Below, piece after piece: positions 22,901-35,164 of a stretch of DNA of 64,000 nt. The position numbers and the translations under genes are program-made. The DNA comes from Histoplasma ohiense (Eukaryota; Ascomycota; Eurotiomycetes; Onygenales; Ajellomycetaceae), in contig JAEVHH010000004.1 in the NCBI GenBank assembly GCA_017607445.1, positions 1 through 64,000 of the forward strand. Direction: 5' to 3'. The notes under the pieces were generated by a model that worked only from the letters and a program-made list of their open reading frames with translations, had not been told where the DNA came from and did no database searches. Within the stretch, counting starts at the first letter, position 1. Each line of letters starts with the position of its first letter.

Positions 22901-24775
22901 CTCATGAGTAATCTCCTCCCATCCAGAATTAGTCATAAATGTAATGAAAAGGGTTGGGTGCTTGTAGTTGGAGACAATCACCATAGAATTCTGGAACAGT
23001 TTATGCATAAAACATTCACTGTCTGTATGAGAAGCAGATAATATCACACAGTGGTCAAGCTGCTCACAGTCTGTATCACCTGCCTGTATAGCATCACACA
23101 GACCATCATATTGATCAGCACAGATTTCTGATTGATGAGTGCGGACCCAGTTCAGCTGTTGTTCATCAATGTTGATGTAGGCATCAACTAAATACTGCTG
23201 AAACAGATGTCCAATCTGGAAAAGAGGAGCATCAACATCATCTCATTGAAAAAGATGATATGCATGTCACATATGCAGAGTCAGGCTACAGCTGCCACAC
23301 CCATCTTCATTCTCAACAGCATCATCAACATCATCATCAGGGCTGTTGCGGGCAGGTGGGAGGTCCGCAAGCACATTCATATCAACATGCCAGCTGTGAT
23401 CTCCAGAAGGAAAAAGTAGAACATAATGCAGTGGAAGATATAATGGACTGTGAGAGTCAATACATGTGAGGCCCAAGCCAGCACTGGGCTGTTGTAGTGT
23501 CAGAAGAATGGCATGGGGGTGATGAGGGCCACTGAAAGTGTTCTGTATAACAACTGCAACCTCCAAGGCAGTAGGCAGATTCTCTCAGCAGTGGTCACTG
23601 CCTGCCTTCAGCTGTACAATAGGGTTCAAATCAACACACACAGCAGAGCTGTTCTGTAGTATCTCCCAAGCAGACTGATAAAGCTGAATAAAAGGGTTAA
23701 CCTTAGAAACATTAGCAGCCAACAACATAACAGAAGAATGTAGAAAAGCAAATGAACAAACAGCAAGCAACACAGTACAGATACAATTAAACATACTAGA
23801 ACATATGACAGAGTCCACACCATTTACAATACCCACACCAAACTGTGGGTTGTGGATCCACACCTGTGCAAAACAGACATCCTCATCTGACTCAGACTCT
23901 AACAGCTCTTACAGGTGATAGAGTTCCCTCTGTATTTGAAATGACACTGAATCATCAGTAGCCAGGCAATCAAGGCATGAATCCTGCTTGCACTTAAGAG
24001 ATGTAAATGCCAGAGCAGAGTTGTAGTTCTGAATATGCCTGTGGAAATGCTTCATGTTGACTGTATCATCATTAAACAGCCCACATAGCTCTGGTGGGGG
24101 TTCTCTGACAGATGACAGTCTCACAGCATCTCTTACACAGCAGATGGAAAACACTGAAAGGGTCTTTGACAACCCATGTACACATTCATCAATCCAATGC
24201 TTAGCCCTGCAGGCAGAGCAGTAGACATCCATTCAGTCAAAATTGAGTGGTTGACAGTGATGGGTGTAGGAGCAGAAGCTGCAGAGGACAGATCAGCAGC
24301 TGTGAGTGATTGAAGGATTAACAACTGATTCAGAGGTAGTTGAGCTGGTTTGAGTGTTGAGGTCATTGAGGGCTGGCTGAATCAGTGAATCTGCATGTAT
24401 ATAGTCAGCAGGCTCATCTGCTGCAGGAACTGCAGTGGCAGCTGCCAAACAACAGCATTTGACATCACAGACATGTTCACAATTGAGAGCTTGGCAGTCG
24501 GTGCAGGTCTTGAAGACATGAATAGCAGTGCAGAACAGATGAGACAGATGATCTTCACAGCACACATCACAGTGTGACAGCTCAACTCACTGTGAGTTGA
24601 GCACAGAAGCAGCTACATCCCTCAATGGCAGATGGGAGGTTTGAACTGAATGTGCCTTGCATATGCGATACTGGGCTTGACAGCATGTAGAGCATGTATG
24701 GAATAATGCATTGGATTGGGGCCATTCAAATGTGCTGAGAGGATGAGGATCCCCACACGCTGAGCAGAGGCGCAT
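19991..24775 (-). pseudogene. Helitron Rep-Pif1 helicase (RepHel), one frame, broken by TGA stops
   Basis: A single minus-strand frame of about 1594 codons from an ATG at 24775 to a TGA at 19991, with no frameshift that I can find. N-terminal Cys clusters (CSACG, CSTCC, CDVCC, CTDC) suggest zinc binding. The Rep (Helitron-like N) region follows, with PTLFITF, GLPHMHLLI and the paired tyrosines of KYINKYVYKG. The C-terminal Pif1 helicase has Walker A GPGGTGK, a DEA motif and TINKSQGQSLSTVG...YVALS. Thirteen internal stops were checked (first 24587, last 20078); twelve are TGA and one TAA, as expected from CGA decay. Rep would nick and join single strands and the helicase unwind them during rolling-circle transposition. 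This copy cannot make full-length protein. Confidence 0.92.
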
Positions 24776-25009
24776 TAAGTATATTAATGAATGTATATAG
24801 ATTGTAACAAATGTAGAGAAGAGTATAAAGAACATAAATACAGTAGAGAACATCTGTAAAGAAAAGAATGAAGATTAATATCAGAACTGTACAGGCCGCA
24901 GAGAGCTGTTCATGGATTTGATGGGGTTCACATGATATCATGTGAGGTCACATTACAGTATTTTTTTCAGGAAAAAAGTTGGTTTTTCTATAATATAAAG
25001 AGAGATAAT

Positions 25010-25266
25010 TATTATATTCTCTATATAAACTATCTGATATTTAATTATATCTCACTTAGTATTTCTATATTAACTCTACAACACTACTATAAAGTTATTC
25101 ATCTTTTTCATCTATATAATTGTTCTCTATTGACAGCTGTAGATTACATGGAATTCACATATATGAGTCATGTGTGGCTGTTGGATATCTCATTATGTTC
25201 ACCCGAGGGATTAAACGGCGCGTTTTCAAGCTGAATAAGCGAGCGCAAGCGAGCGATTGCGGCTTG
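25010..25266 (-). repeat. Right terminal inverted repeat
   Basis: Inverted match to 18421-18678. The outer 60 bases (25206-25266) keep CpGs (GGCGCG, GCGAGCGCAAGCGAGCG), whereas the inner part is CpG-free. It lies upstream of the helicase ORF and could supply its promoter. Confidence 0.85.
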
Positions 25267-25601
25267 TTGATTATTATGATAAAACCACTACTAAGTTAGG
25301 GTGGCAAGCAAGGTTTGAAAAATCAACGCCGTCATTACGCTAATATCCACTTTTTGCGTGCAGGTTATCAGAGCTTACACGGGCAACCGAACACGCCCTA
25401 AGTCATATGTAGCTGTTATATACCTCATTACATTTATCCAAGGGATTAAACAGTGTGTTTTCAAGCTGGATAAGCGAGCGCAAGCGAGTGATTGCGGCTT
25501 GTATTTTCTAATAGAAAAGTAAACTTTTTAAAAGATATACATTAATTAGATATTTTTAATTTATCATCTATAAATTTATTATAATAATTTGCGGTTGAGA
25601 T
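25267..25601. other. Gap with an extra copy of the Helitron terminus (25401-25502)
   Basis: 25401-25502 is a third copy of the element end, in the same orientation as the right TIR, with AGGGATTAAAC, TTTTCAAGCTGGATAAG and GCGAGCGCAAGCGAG. It suggests a nested or tandem end from a lost element. The intervening 25267-25400 is CpG-bearing and without a gene; the promoter of the MetRS gene probably lies in 25503-25601. Confidence 0.65.
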
Positions 25602-27716
25602 ATGAGTATCAAATTTATGACAATTTGTACGGGAAAAGGCGGGTGTTGGGTGCACACAGGCGTTAGGTGGTTGACTACGGAGTGTGTTACACTTAAATCC
25701 CTTGTTGAGTCACATCACCAAGAGCTCATCTCACTCGCCCCGCATTTCTCATCTTCACGACCCGCATTTCAGAACTATTTCAGTTTACCTTCTCATCCGC
25801 ACATGTTCATGAGCATGGCGAAAGGATCCTCAGATAACTTGGCTACACTTCCCGAGCCTGGAAAGCGCAATGTTCTTATTACCAGTGCTCTTCCATACGT
25901 GAATAACGTGCCGCACCTTGGGAATATCATCGGGTCTGTGCTGTCTGCTGATGTTTTCGCAAGATTTTGTCGAGGTCGCGGCATCCCCACGCTGTATATT
26001 GGTGGTATGTAATAAGCTTGCATCGCGTCCATCTTCCTAATATCGAAAAATTAAAGAAGTTGCTAACTCAAAGGTTATTCAGGGACTGATGAATATGGCA
26101 CGACAACGGAGGCCAAGGCTCTAATCGAGAAATGTACACCACGAGAGCTGTGTGATAAGTACCACGCGATTCACGCAGAGATATATCAGTGGTTCGACAT
26201 CAGCTTCGATATCTTTGGCCGGACGACGACTCAGCTTCAGACAGATATTACTCAAGATATCTTCCGTAAGCTGTACAACAATGGGTTCTTAAAGGAGCGG
26301 ATGACAACTCAACTCTACTGCCAGGAGCACCAGTCATTCCTGGCGGATCGCTTTGTTGAAGGAGAATGTCCAACTTGCAGTTATACTGATGCTCGAGGCG
26401 ACCAATGTGACATGTGTGGCCAACTTCTAGAACCTCTTCAACTGAAGAATCCCCGTTGCAAAATCGACGGCTTCGCACCAATAACAAAGGATACCAAACA
26501 TATTTTTTTGGAATTAGACAAGTTACAACCTGAAGTTGAGGATTACTTTCGAAAGGCTTCCACAAATGGTGCTTGGCCGAACAATGGGAAGTCTATCACA
26601 TTAGCGTGGTTGAAGGAAGGCCTTCAACCGCGCAGCATAACGCGGGATATGAAGTGGGGAACACAGGTCCCGTTACCAGATTACGAGGACAAAGTCATAT
26701 ATTCATGGTTTGACGCCTGCATCGGTTATGTTTCTATTACTGCGAAATATACTGATCAATGGGAGAAATGGTGGCGGAACCCTGAAGACGTGCAGCTATA
26801 TCAGTTCATTGGGAAAGACAATGTTGTTTTCCATTCCGTTATCTTCCCTGCCACTCAGGTCGGTACTAGAGGCCCGTGGACAAAAGTCCACCACCTGTCC
26901 ACAACAGACTATCTCACCTATGAAGGTGGAAAGTTTTCCAAGTCTCGCGGCATTGGTGTTTTTGGGGATTCTGCTCATCAGACGGGAGTTTCTGCAGATG
27001 TCTGGCGCTATTACTTACTTTCCCGTCGACCAGAGACTGGAGACACTGAGTTTTCTTGGGACTCATTTATTAGCGCCAACAACAGCATTCTCCTTAACAA
27101 TCTAGGGAATTTCGCCAGCCGCGTTCTAAAATTTGTGAACTCGCGGTTTTACAACAATATAGTGCCCGACTGGACTAAGTACCATGAGCCTTCGTTCGAA
27201 ACTTGGAAGGAGGAAATCAACCGCCTACTTACAAAGTATGTTGAGGAACTCGACGCTGTCAAACTTCGCGCCGGCTTGGCCACCGCTCTTCACATATCCC
27301 AGCAGGGTAATTTATTCCTCCAGACTAACAAGCTCGATGGCAAACTCCATGAAAGCGAACCAGCAAAATGTGCCGCTGTGATCGGCCTAACTGTCAATCT
27401 AATCCACCTTCTCGCCTCCGTTATCGCTCCGTATATGCCAGCAACCTCTAAGTCTATATGCACGCAACTTCGCGTGGAGCCACTTGCAATCCCAGATCAC
27501 TGGAGCGCGGATTCCATCAAACCTAGCCATGAAATTGGAAAACCTGAACACTTGTTCCGTCGCATCCAGCCGGAGAAGGCACAAACCTGGCGCAAAATGT
27601 TTGGTAGCGAAGAAGTATATAAGGTAAAGGAAGAACAAGCCGCAACAAAGGCCAAAAAATCTACAGCTTCGAAAGCTGAAAAGACTCCGAAACCTCAATC
27701 GGCGGTCATGAACTAG
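25602..27716 (+). CDS. Methionyl-tRNA synthetase, cytosolic type
   Basis: Charges tRNA-Met with methionine using ATP. Exons 25602-26004 and 26083-27716 are joined across a 78 bp intron (GTATGT...TGCTAAC...CAG), giving 678 residues. Class I signatures: PYVNNVPHLGN (the HIGH-equivalent, HLGN), IGG-TDEYGT across the splice, a Cys-rich zinc insert (CQEH...CPTC...CDMCG), WFDACIGY and KFSKSRGIGVFG (the KMSKS-equivalent), followed by a helical anticodon-binding domain. The tail is Lys-rich. An in-frame ATG at 25803 lies just before the conserved region; the 67-residue extension from 25602 is Ser/Arg/His-containing and may be untranslated or a targeting peptide. CpG content is normal, unlike the surrounding repeats. 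Confidence 0.95.
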
Positions 27717-28566
27717 TTTTTCGATTGCGGCGGGAGTTGGGTCATGGCAGCTATATCTCGATTAACAGATGGACGACAGTTGTTACGTGTTTTTATCTTT
27801 TTGTTTTTTACTCCGGGACCACCTTTCGAGATAGACTTTGAATGGCTTGCAGCGCGATGTATTGACTTCAAATCAGTAAATAGCACGGAGACTGATCTCA
27901 GATCGTGTGGAATTGAAAATATCTCACCATTTTGTCAATGTTCCCTTCCCTATTCCATCCTGATGTCCAGGCCTAAGGTTGAACACGAGAAACGTTTTCC
28001 ATTAGGTTGTAGAGTACAAAACCTGTAAGGCGTAATTATTACTCTATGATTATATTGAATAAAGTTTGATGACTAGTAAATGCAACGGTCCTAGATAAGA
28101 CCGTATCGCAGATTCCTTCAGCAGCGAACAATTTGTTTACGTTTTGAACAATTCAAGTATTATACGATGCTTGGCATTTATGAATTGTATAAATAATACG
28201 ATGGGAATATTAGAAATCTACACGGGAGTCTGCTTGTTCGAGAGGATGGAAAAAAGCACAAAGGATAACACCATCTGACATATACTAACATTATTTAACT
28301 TTAATATTGTTCACATAACCCACCGATGTATGAAAGAAGGCCCGGATGACCCAGAAGAATAACAAACTGAAGTAACCCAAAGGAGTGAAGAGTCACATCT
28401 TGAGGACAAACTCAACTTCCCAATGCCAGAACCAAGCACTTCTTTCCAACATTTCATAAAACAATCTCTTGTTTCACAGAGTGAATGTCATGATGTGAGA
28501 AGTGATCTATCATATCAAGCAAGGATCTTCTCTTATCTCAATTTCGGAAACTGGATCACTGCTCTG
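27717..28566. other. Single-copy intergenic DNA downstream of MetRS
   Basis: CpG-containing, non-repetitive in this window. It presumably contains the MetRS 3' UTR; a 94-codon frame at 27744-28028 has no recognisable domain and lies within the likely UTR. I see no gene up to the Gypsy-A LTR at 28567. Confidence 0.6.
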
Positions 28567-29666
28567 TGTGACGGGTTAGCACCCGTTAGCAATTAACTTA
28601 CGCAACCAACTCCTGTCATTGCAACCTTGTGTAACCCTCAATGTTCTTCCACTCTGTGCTCTGCACTTGTGTAGTTTCTAATGATTCTTCTGTGTAGCTC
28701 TTAATGTTCTTCTGCTCTGTGCTCTGCACTTGCATAGTCTCTAACAATTCTTCTGTGTAGCTCTCAATGATTCTCTCATCTCACACTTCACACTTGTATA
28801 GTTTCTAACAATTCTTCTGTGTAGCTTTTAATGTTCTTTCACTCTGCACTCTACTGTGGAGCAGTTTCTGATATTCTTTCATTCTGAACTTTTCTCTATA
28901 AGAATCTTCTTTGTATGATCTTTTCTTCTGATTTCTTTTCTTTTTCTTTTCTTAATCAATTTGTAATCTGTAATTAGAATAGTATCAAATCATTAATTGA
29001 AGTATATTCATTACATTATAAATTGATTCTTCTGTATTTAAGATCTGAGTGTTTTATTATTAGTTCTTATATCTGAGTATATTGTTTAAGATCTGAGTGT
29101 TTTATTATCAGTTCTTACACTCAAATGTGTTGTTTATAGATCTGAGTGTCTAGTCATTATAAGAAGATCTCTCATGAGTCTGAGTGTTTCTATCATTAAT
29201 TATATAGACTGTTGTGTCTAAGCATTCAAGATATAAGTAACTGTGTTCTATAAAGAGGCTCAAGTGTCTACAAACTGTAATGCTGTGAATAGTATTCATG
29301 AAGAAGCTTGATAAGCTTAGCACTGTAACATTGTAAATAGTATCTGTAAGAGAATTGAATATCTACAAGTATTTCTTTTTCTTTTTTATTATTATATATT
29401 CTTAGATATTGAAATGAACTACAAACAATTCTACAAACACTCATCATATCTGAACATAATGAATAATAACTTAGATCTACAAAGCATTCTTCAGCAACAG
29501 ATACTACAGATGACTGAATTACAACAATAATTTGCTGAGATGAGTACTTTCACATTCACTGTTTTTTCTACACTCACATCTTATAAAAAGTCTTCAAGAG
29601 AGAAGCTTTCAATTCTTGACAAATATAAGAGAGATCTAGCACTCTATCTTATATAGAAGTCAAAAG
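28567..29666 (+). mobile_element. Gypsy-A copy A2: 5' LTR plus leader and gag start only
   Basis: The 5' LTR at 28567-29015 (449 bp) keeps CpGs at its outer start (TGTGACGGGTTAGCACCCG) and has none at its inner end. The leader with repeated ATCTGAGTGT motifs and the first ~80 gag codons follow. The copy stops at 29666, where another Gypsy-A LTR begins, and no continuation is found after that element. Confidence 0.85.
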
Positions 29667-30529
29667 TGTGATGAATTAGCATCTGTTAGTAATTAATTTA
29701 CACAATCAACTTCTCTTCTGCATTTGCTTATTTCTGATCATTGTGATCTCATATAATTCTCAATGTTCTTCTGCTCTGTGCTCTGCATTTGTGTAGTCTT
29801 TAATGATTTTTTTATATAGCTTCTAATGTTCTTCTGCTCTGTGCTCTGCACTTGTATAGTCTCTAACAATTCTTCTGTGTAGCTCTCAGTGATTCTCTCA
29901 TCTCACACTCTATACTTGTGTAGTTTCTAACAATTCTTTCATATAGCTTTTAATATTCTTTCACTTTACACTTCACTGTGAAGCAGCTTCTGATATTCTT
30001 TCACTCTGAATTTCTTTCTATAAAAACCCTCTTCATATAATTTTTTCTTCTGATTTCTTTTCTCTTTCTTTTTCTAATCAATTCATAATCTGTATTAGAA
30101 TAGTGTTAGATTGTTAATCAAAGTACACTCATTATATTACAAATTGATTCTTCTGTGTTTAAGATCTGAGTGTCTTGTTATTAGTTCTTACACTTAAGTG
30201 TGTTGTTTAAGATCTGAGTGTCTCATTATTAGTTCTTACACTCAAGTGTGTTGTTTATAGATCTGAGTGTCTATTCATTACAAGAGATCTCTTATGAATC
30301 TGAGTGTCTCTATTGTTAGTTATATAGACTGTTATATCTAAGCATCTGAAACACAATCAACTGTGTTCTATAAGATCTGAGTGTTTATGAATCATAATGC
30401 TGTGAATAGTATTCATGAAGAAGCTTGACAAAGCTTAGCACTGCAACACTGCAAATAATGTCTGCAAAAGAACTGAGTGTCTACAAGTATTTCTTTTCTT
30501 TTTTTTACTATTATATATTCTTAGATATT

Positions 30530-31640
30530 GAAATGAACTATAAGCAATTCTACAAACACTCACTGCATCTGAATGCAGTGGATGATAACTTAGATTTATG
30601 AAGCATTCTTCAGCAACAGATGCTACAGATGACTGAATTGTAATGATGATTTGCTGAAATGAGTATTTCTGTATTCACTGTTTCTTTTACACCCACATCT
30701 CATGAAAAGCTCTCAAGAGAGAAGCTTTCAATCCTCAATAAATATGAGAGAGATGTAGTACTCTACCTTGTGTAGAAGTCAAAAGTGAATATCAAATTGA
30801 ACATTGATGAACAAGCAATAGACTCACTATTCAATCAAGTGTGGTATATTCATAGCAGATTGAATGATGACATGTTAGCAAAATTTCAATTCTGAATAAG
30901 TCATTGTCAAAACAATCAGTGTACATCAGAGCTAATCTTTCAACAACTCAACTCTCTCTTTCTCAATTCTACACTTCAAGTCAAGATGTTGAACTGGTTT
31001 AATCAGACACATCAGATGAATATTATGTTGACAATTTATCTTTCTGAATTCAATCACAAACTTCTAAAAGCAGATGAATAAGACTGAGACAATGTTGTCA
31101 AGATTAATATATTATTCAAAAACTTGAACTTTCAGTTGCATAACTGAAGTGTAGAGTGTCTGAAGTTCTCAATATATAGTGAATTCTGTACTGATTTTTG
31201 TCTGTTGAACAACAATCTGTCTCAGTTCTGTGTGCTTCAAAATTATAGAGAATTTCATTAAACAAATATATACACTCTGAACTGCTCTGCAGCATCCTCC
31301 ACCTCTGAATCAAAATCAATGAACTGAGTTTCACATGTAAATGCAAGTCACTCAAGAGTTCTCAATGTTTCAGAGAAGAATGTCACTGACTGAATTGCTA
31401 GAGAAGTCTGCATACACTGCAACAAGTCAGAGCACTTCATAAATCAATGTCTGAATGCAATTGCTCTGAGTAAACTCCTCACACATATGAACACTGTATC
31501 ATCTGTGAACAGATAAGAACAGAGAAAAGATGAGCTCTTGCTCTAAAATACAGACAAGAATTCAAGAAGCAGAAAGCTAGCTGAAGATTCAAATAGAAAA
31601 TACAAACAGATGCAATTATAGTCTCTATCATTGTAAATAG
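30530..31640 (+). pseudogene. Gypsy-A gag remnant (A3)
   Basis: Starts at a conserved ATGAACTATAAGCAATTC context. Capsid-like coding sequence is interrupted by TGA codons, with a zinc knuckle CIHCNKSEHFINQC (CX2CX4HX4C) at about 31411-31456, which would bind the element RNA. Equivalent gag starts are seen in A2, A4, A6 and A7. Confidence 0.75.
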
Positions 31641-31649
31641 TCTAGTCAA

Positions 31650-34600
31650 TATACAAGCAATGATAGACAGTGATTTTCTTCATTACACTCTTATAGACAT
31701 TCAGCTGATCAAGAAGCATAAACTCCAGTATATTCTCTTTCTCAAGTTATATAAACTCAGTGAATTTGATGACCTCAGAGGATCAGCCTTTTACAATATG
31801 ATAAGATTTAACATTGACATAGAAGAACATGAGAAAAAGAATATATATATATATGAAATACAAAATCTTGAGTACAATCTAATACTCAATCTATTATGAC
31901 TTACAGAATTTGAAACCTTGTTGAACACATGCAATCACTGTCTTATTTTCTCAGAAGATGACTGTGTTTACAAGAAGAATGTTGATAGAACTGCTGATCT
32001 CACTCAGATATCAGCAGAAGCATACAAACTACTACCCATCAAACACATAAGAAGAAGAATGTCCAAGTGTTTGCTGCTAGCATGATGAATATCAAGAAAG
32101 TGTTAGAAAAGTTAGAACTCAAAGATTTCAAAAAATCACACAAGAAACTATTTGAATTGTACAAAGACTTTGCAGATATATTCAATGAGAAAGAAGCTGA
32201 AAAGCTTCCTTCTCACTGAGAACCCAGTATAGATCATACAATCAAGCTCATCAAAAAAGACAGTAAGAACTCACAACTGCTCTGAAGTTCTCTCTACAGT
32301 ATATTGCACAACAAGCTTCTTGTTCTACAAAAAACACTCAACAGATTACTAGACAAAGACTTCATTCATATTAACAACTCATCCACTGCAGCATCTGTAC
32401 TGTTTGTGAAGAAATCAGAAGAAGGCTTACAATTCTGCATTGACTATCAAGAACTCAACAAGATTATGTGAAAGAACTGATACCCTCTTCCACTCATCAA
32501 TGAAATACTCAAACAGATAGAAAAAGCAAAATGATTTACAAAACTTGACATCTCTGTAGCCTTCTACAAGATAAGAATTAATGAAGATGACAAATGACTA
32601 ACTGTCTTTCATATGTGTTATGAATTATATGAATGAACAGTGACCCTCTTTGAATTAGTGAATGCTCTGAGTACATTTCAGAAATACATTAACTGGGCTC
32701 TATGAGATCTGCTTGATGGGATCATCTCAGTATACATGAATGATATCTTGATCTTTACTGATGAATCATTCACTGAGCACTGTAAACACATATGACAAGT
32801 GCTTGATCATCTATGAAAAGCTGGACTGCAAGTGGACATTGACAAATGCAACTTTGAGATCAAGTCTACAATCTATCTAGAATTCATCATTGAAGCTGAA
32901 AAAGACATACACATGAATTCTAAGAAGATGGAAGCAATTCTCAACTGAGAGACATCAGTCTCAGTAAAAGAGATTAGAAGCTTTCTAGAATTCATCAACT
33001 TCTACTGAAGGTTCATCAAAGACTTCTCTGATATTATATGATCACTGATGAACCTGACTCAGAAAGACACTGTATTTCAATGGACTGATGAAGTAGATGC
33101 AGTATTCAAAAAGCTGAAGCATATATTCACAAATACTTCAATGCTGCAATCATTCAATTCAGATAAGCATACAATTCTCAAAACAGACATCTCAGATTAT
33201 GTAGTAGATGAGATACTAATACAATACAATAACAAAGATGTTCTACAATCTTGTGTCTTCATCTTAAAAAAAATGTTGTCTGCTGAATGCAACTATGAGA
33301 TCTATGACAAGAAGCTTCTAGCAATCATACAATGCTTTGAAAAATGAGAGTCTGAACTTATGAGTGTTGAGAAGTTTGAGATTGTTACTGATCATAAGAA
33401 TCTAGAATACTTCACAATCATTCATAAGCTCATCAAAAGATATATACATTGATCATTGTTTCTTAGCTGTTTTTCATTCACAATTTATTATCAATCTGAA
33501 GTAGAGAACATCCTTGTGAATGCTCTGTTCCATCAAGAACAAAATATGCCATCTGATGACTTAGATGACAGATGGAAACACTGAGAGCATTGATTAATCA
33601 ATTCCACAATCATAGAAAGTTCTACACAATCAGACAAACTCTGTGTACATATCAACCAGTTTCAAGCTCAAGAACCCTCACTCAAAGAACAATGAAGACT
33701 AGCAGCAGAAGCAGATGAATTCTGACAACAAGCTGCTGAAATCATACAAAGCAAAACATCTCAATTCCTCACAGATGTATACTCAAGAACAGATATCTCA
33801 GCATGTTTGATTGACAATGACAACTGTTTACACTTTTGAGATAGATGATGAATCTCTGATTCAGAACCTCTACAAACATGAATCATGTAAGAAATTCATG
33901 ACTCATCAATGACTGAACACTCAGAACATGAAATTATATACAACATTGTCATTCAAAAATTCTACTAATCAGATATGTTGAAAGATATACACCAGTTCAT
34001 ACACAACTGTGATTGCTGCAGCTCAGTGATGATATGATGTGAATGCTGAAAAAAGATACTGAAGCCTCTATCTGTTCTCAACTGAACTTGATGCAATATA
34101 GCTATCAATTTTGCAGTTTTCTTGCTCAAAAATGAAGATTCTATAAACATTCTAGTCATTATCAACTGACTCAGTAAGAATGTAATACTACAGCTCTGTG
34201 ATAAAATGAATACTGAAGTAGTTGCAGACATCTTCATCAGAAGCTCATTCTATTGTATGCACAGTCTGTCTTCATCTATTGTGTCAGATAGAGACAGTCA
34301 ATTCATCAGTGCACTCTGAGCTTATATATGTCAATTGCTAAGAATTGAATGAAAGTTATCAACAGTGTACCACTCAGAGACTGATGAAGTTATCAAGAGA
34401 ATGATATAAATGATAAAGAACATCCTCTGTAAGTTCTGCAATTATACACAAAACAACTGAAGCAATCTGCTGCTGCATGCTGAGATTGTGATTAACAGTT
34501 GAGATTTCACTATAACAGATGTAAGCTCATTCTTTCTTCTACACAGATACAACTTAGAGATTCTGAACTTCTCTGAGACTTTCTGAGAAACCACATACAC

Positions 34601-35164
34601 CTGCAGCCTCATACAGATGACAGAGAATATTGTGAGCAAACTGAAGAAAGTTTGTGAATGAACAGAAGCTTCAATGATCAGTGCTCAGCAAAATTATAAG
34701 AATCAAATGAACATCAGAAGAAGTTCTGCAATCTGATATTATGTAGAAGATAAAGTCTGACTGAATCTCAAGAACATAAGAACAGATCATCCCTCACATA
34801 TACTAGATTACCACCACATCAAGTATACAGTGAAGAAAGTGCTAGATATACACAATTATCAACTCAACATTTCATCTGACATTCACAATGTCTTTCATAT
34901 GAATCTGCTCTGATCTGTGGCTGAGAATTCATTCCCCTCACAGAGAACCTCTGATTGACAGTCATCTGTCATTGTAGAAGAAGACAACAAATTCAAATGA
35001 AAAATCAAAGCAATTCTTGATGATAGAATCAATCATTATCACCACAAATACCTCATCAAATGAGTAGGATATGATCATCTGACCTGGGAACTCACATCTG
35101 CCTTGAAGGACACCACCACCCTCGACATCTATAAGTCCTCACTCACCTCAGTAGAAGGGGATAA
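31650..35164 (+). pseudogene. Gypsy-A pol remnant (A3): protease, RT, RNase H, integrase, chromodomain
   Basis: Domains in order: aspartic protease (MIDSDFLHYTL near 31660), RT (VLFVKKSEEGLQFCIDYQEL near 32400; catalytic motif YMND, the first D lost, near 32733), RNase H (33048-33347 is the longest open part), integrase (about 33880-34640 with SDRDSQF and a SETDGVIKRMI stretch) and chromodomain (about 34985-35140, YLIKWVGYDHLTWE). The chromodomain would steer integration to modified histones. Numerous TGA stops make it inactive. Confidence 0.85.

Larger units (their letters stand above)
18421..25266. mobile_element. Rep/helicase (Helitron-type) element with long terminal inverted repeats
   Basis: A 6.8 kb unit with ~257 bp inverted ends enclosing two convergent genes: a plus-strand DUF3716-type gene and a minus-strand Rep-Pif1 helicase. 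Helitrons normally lack TIRs and end in CTRR plus a hairpin. Here both ends are ACAAGC.GCAATCGCTCGC and inward, so this may be a Helentron-like variant or a compound arrangement. A TGATT pentamer flanks both sides, but the left flank is itself a duplicated element sequence, so it is weak evidence of a target duplication. A second, fragmented copy lies at 35699-52854. Confidence 0.75.

Noticed and set aside
18416..25271. TGATT flanks as a target-site duplication of the Rep/helicase element
   Set aside because: The left TGATT lies in a sequence homologous to the element's own interior (mirror arm), so the match may be coincidental. Kept only as a weak hint.
27744..28028. 94-codon ORF downstream of MetRS
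   Set aside because: Lies in the probable 3' UTR, no domain and no support from introns or neighbours.
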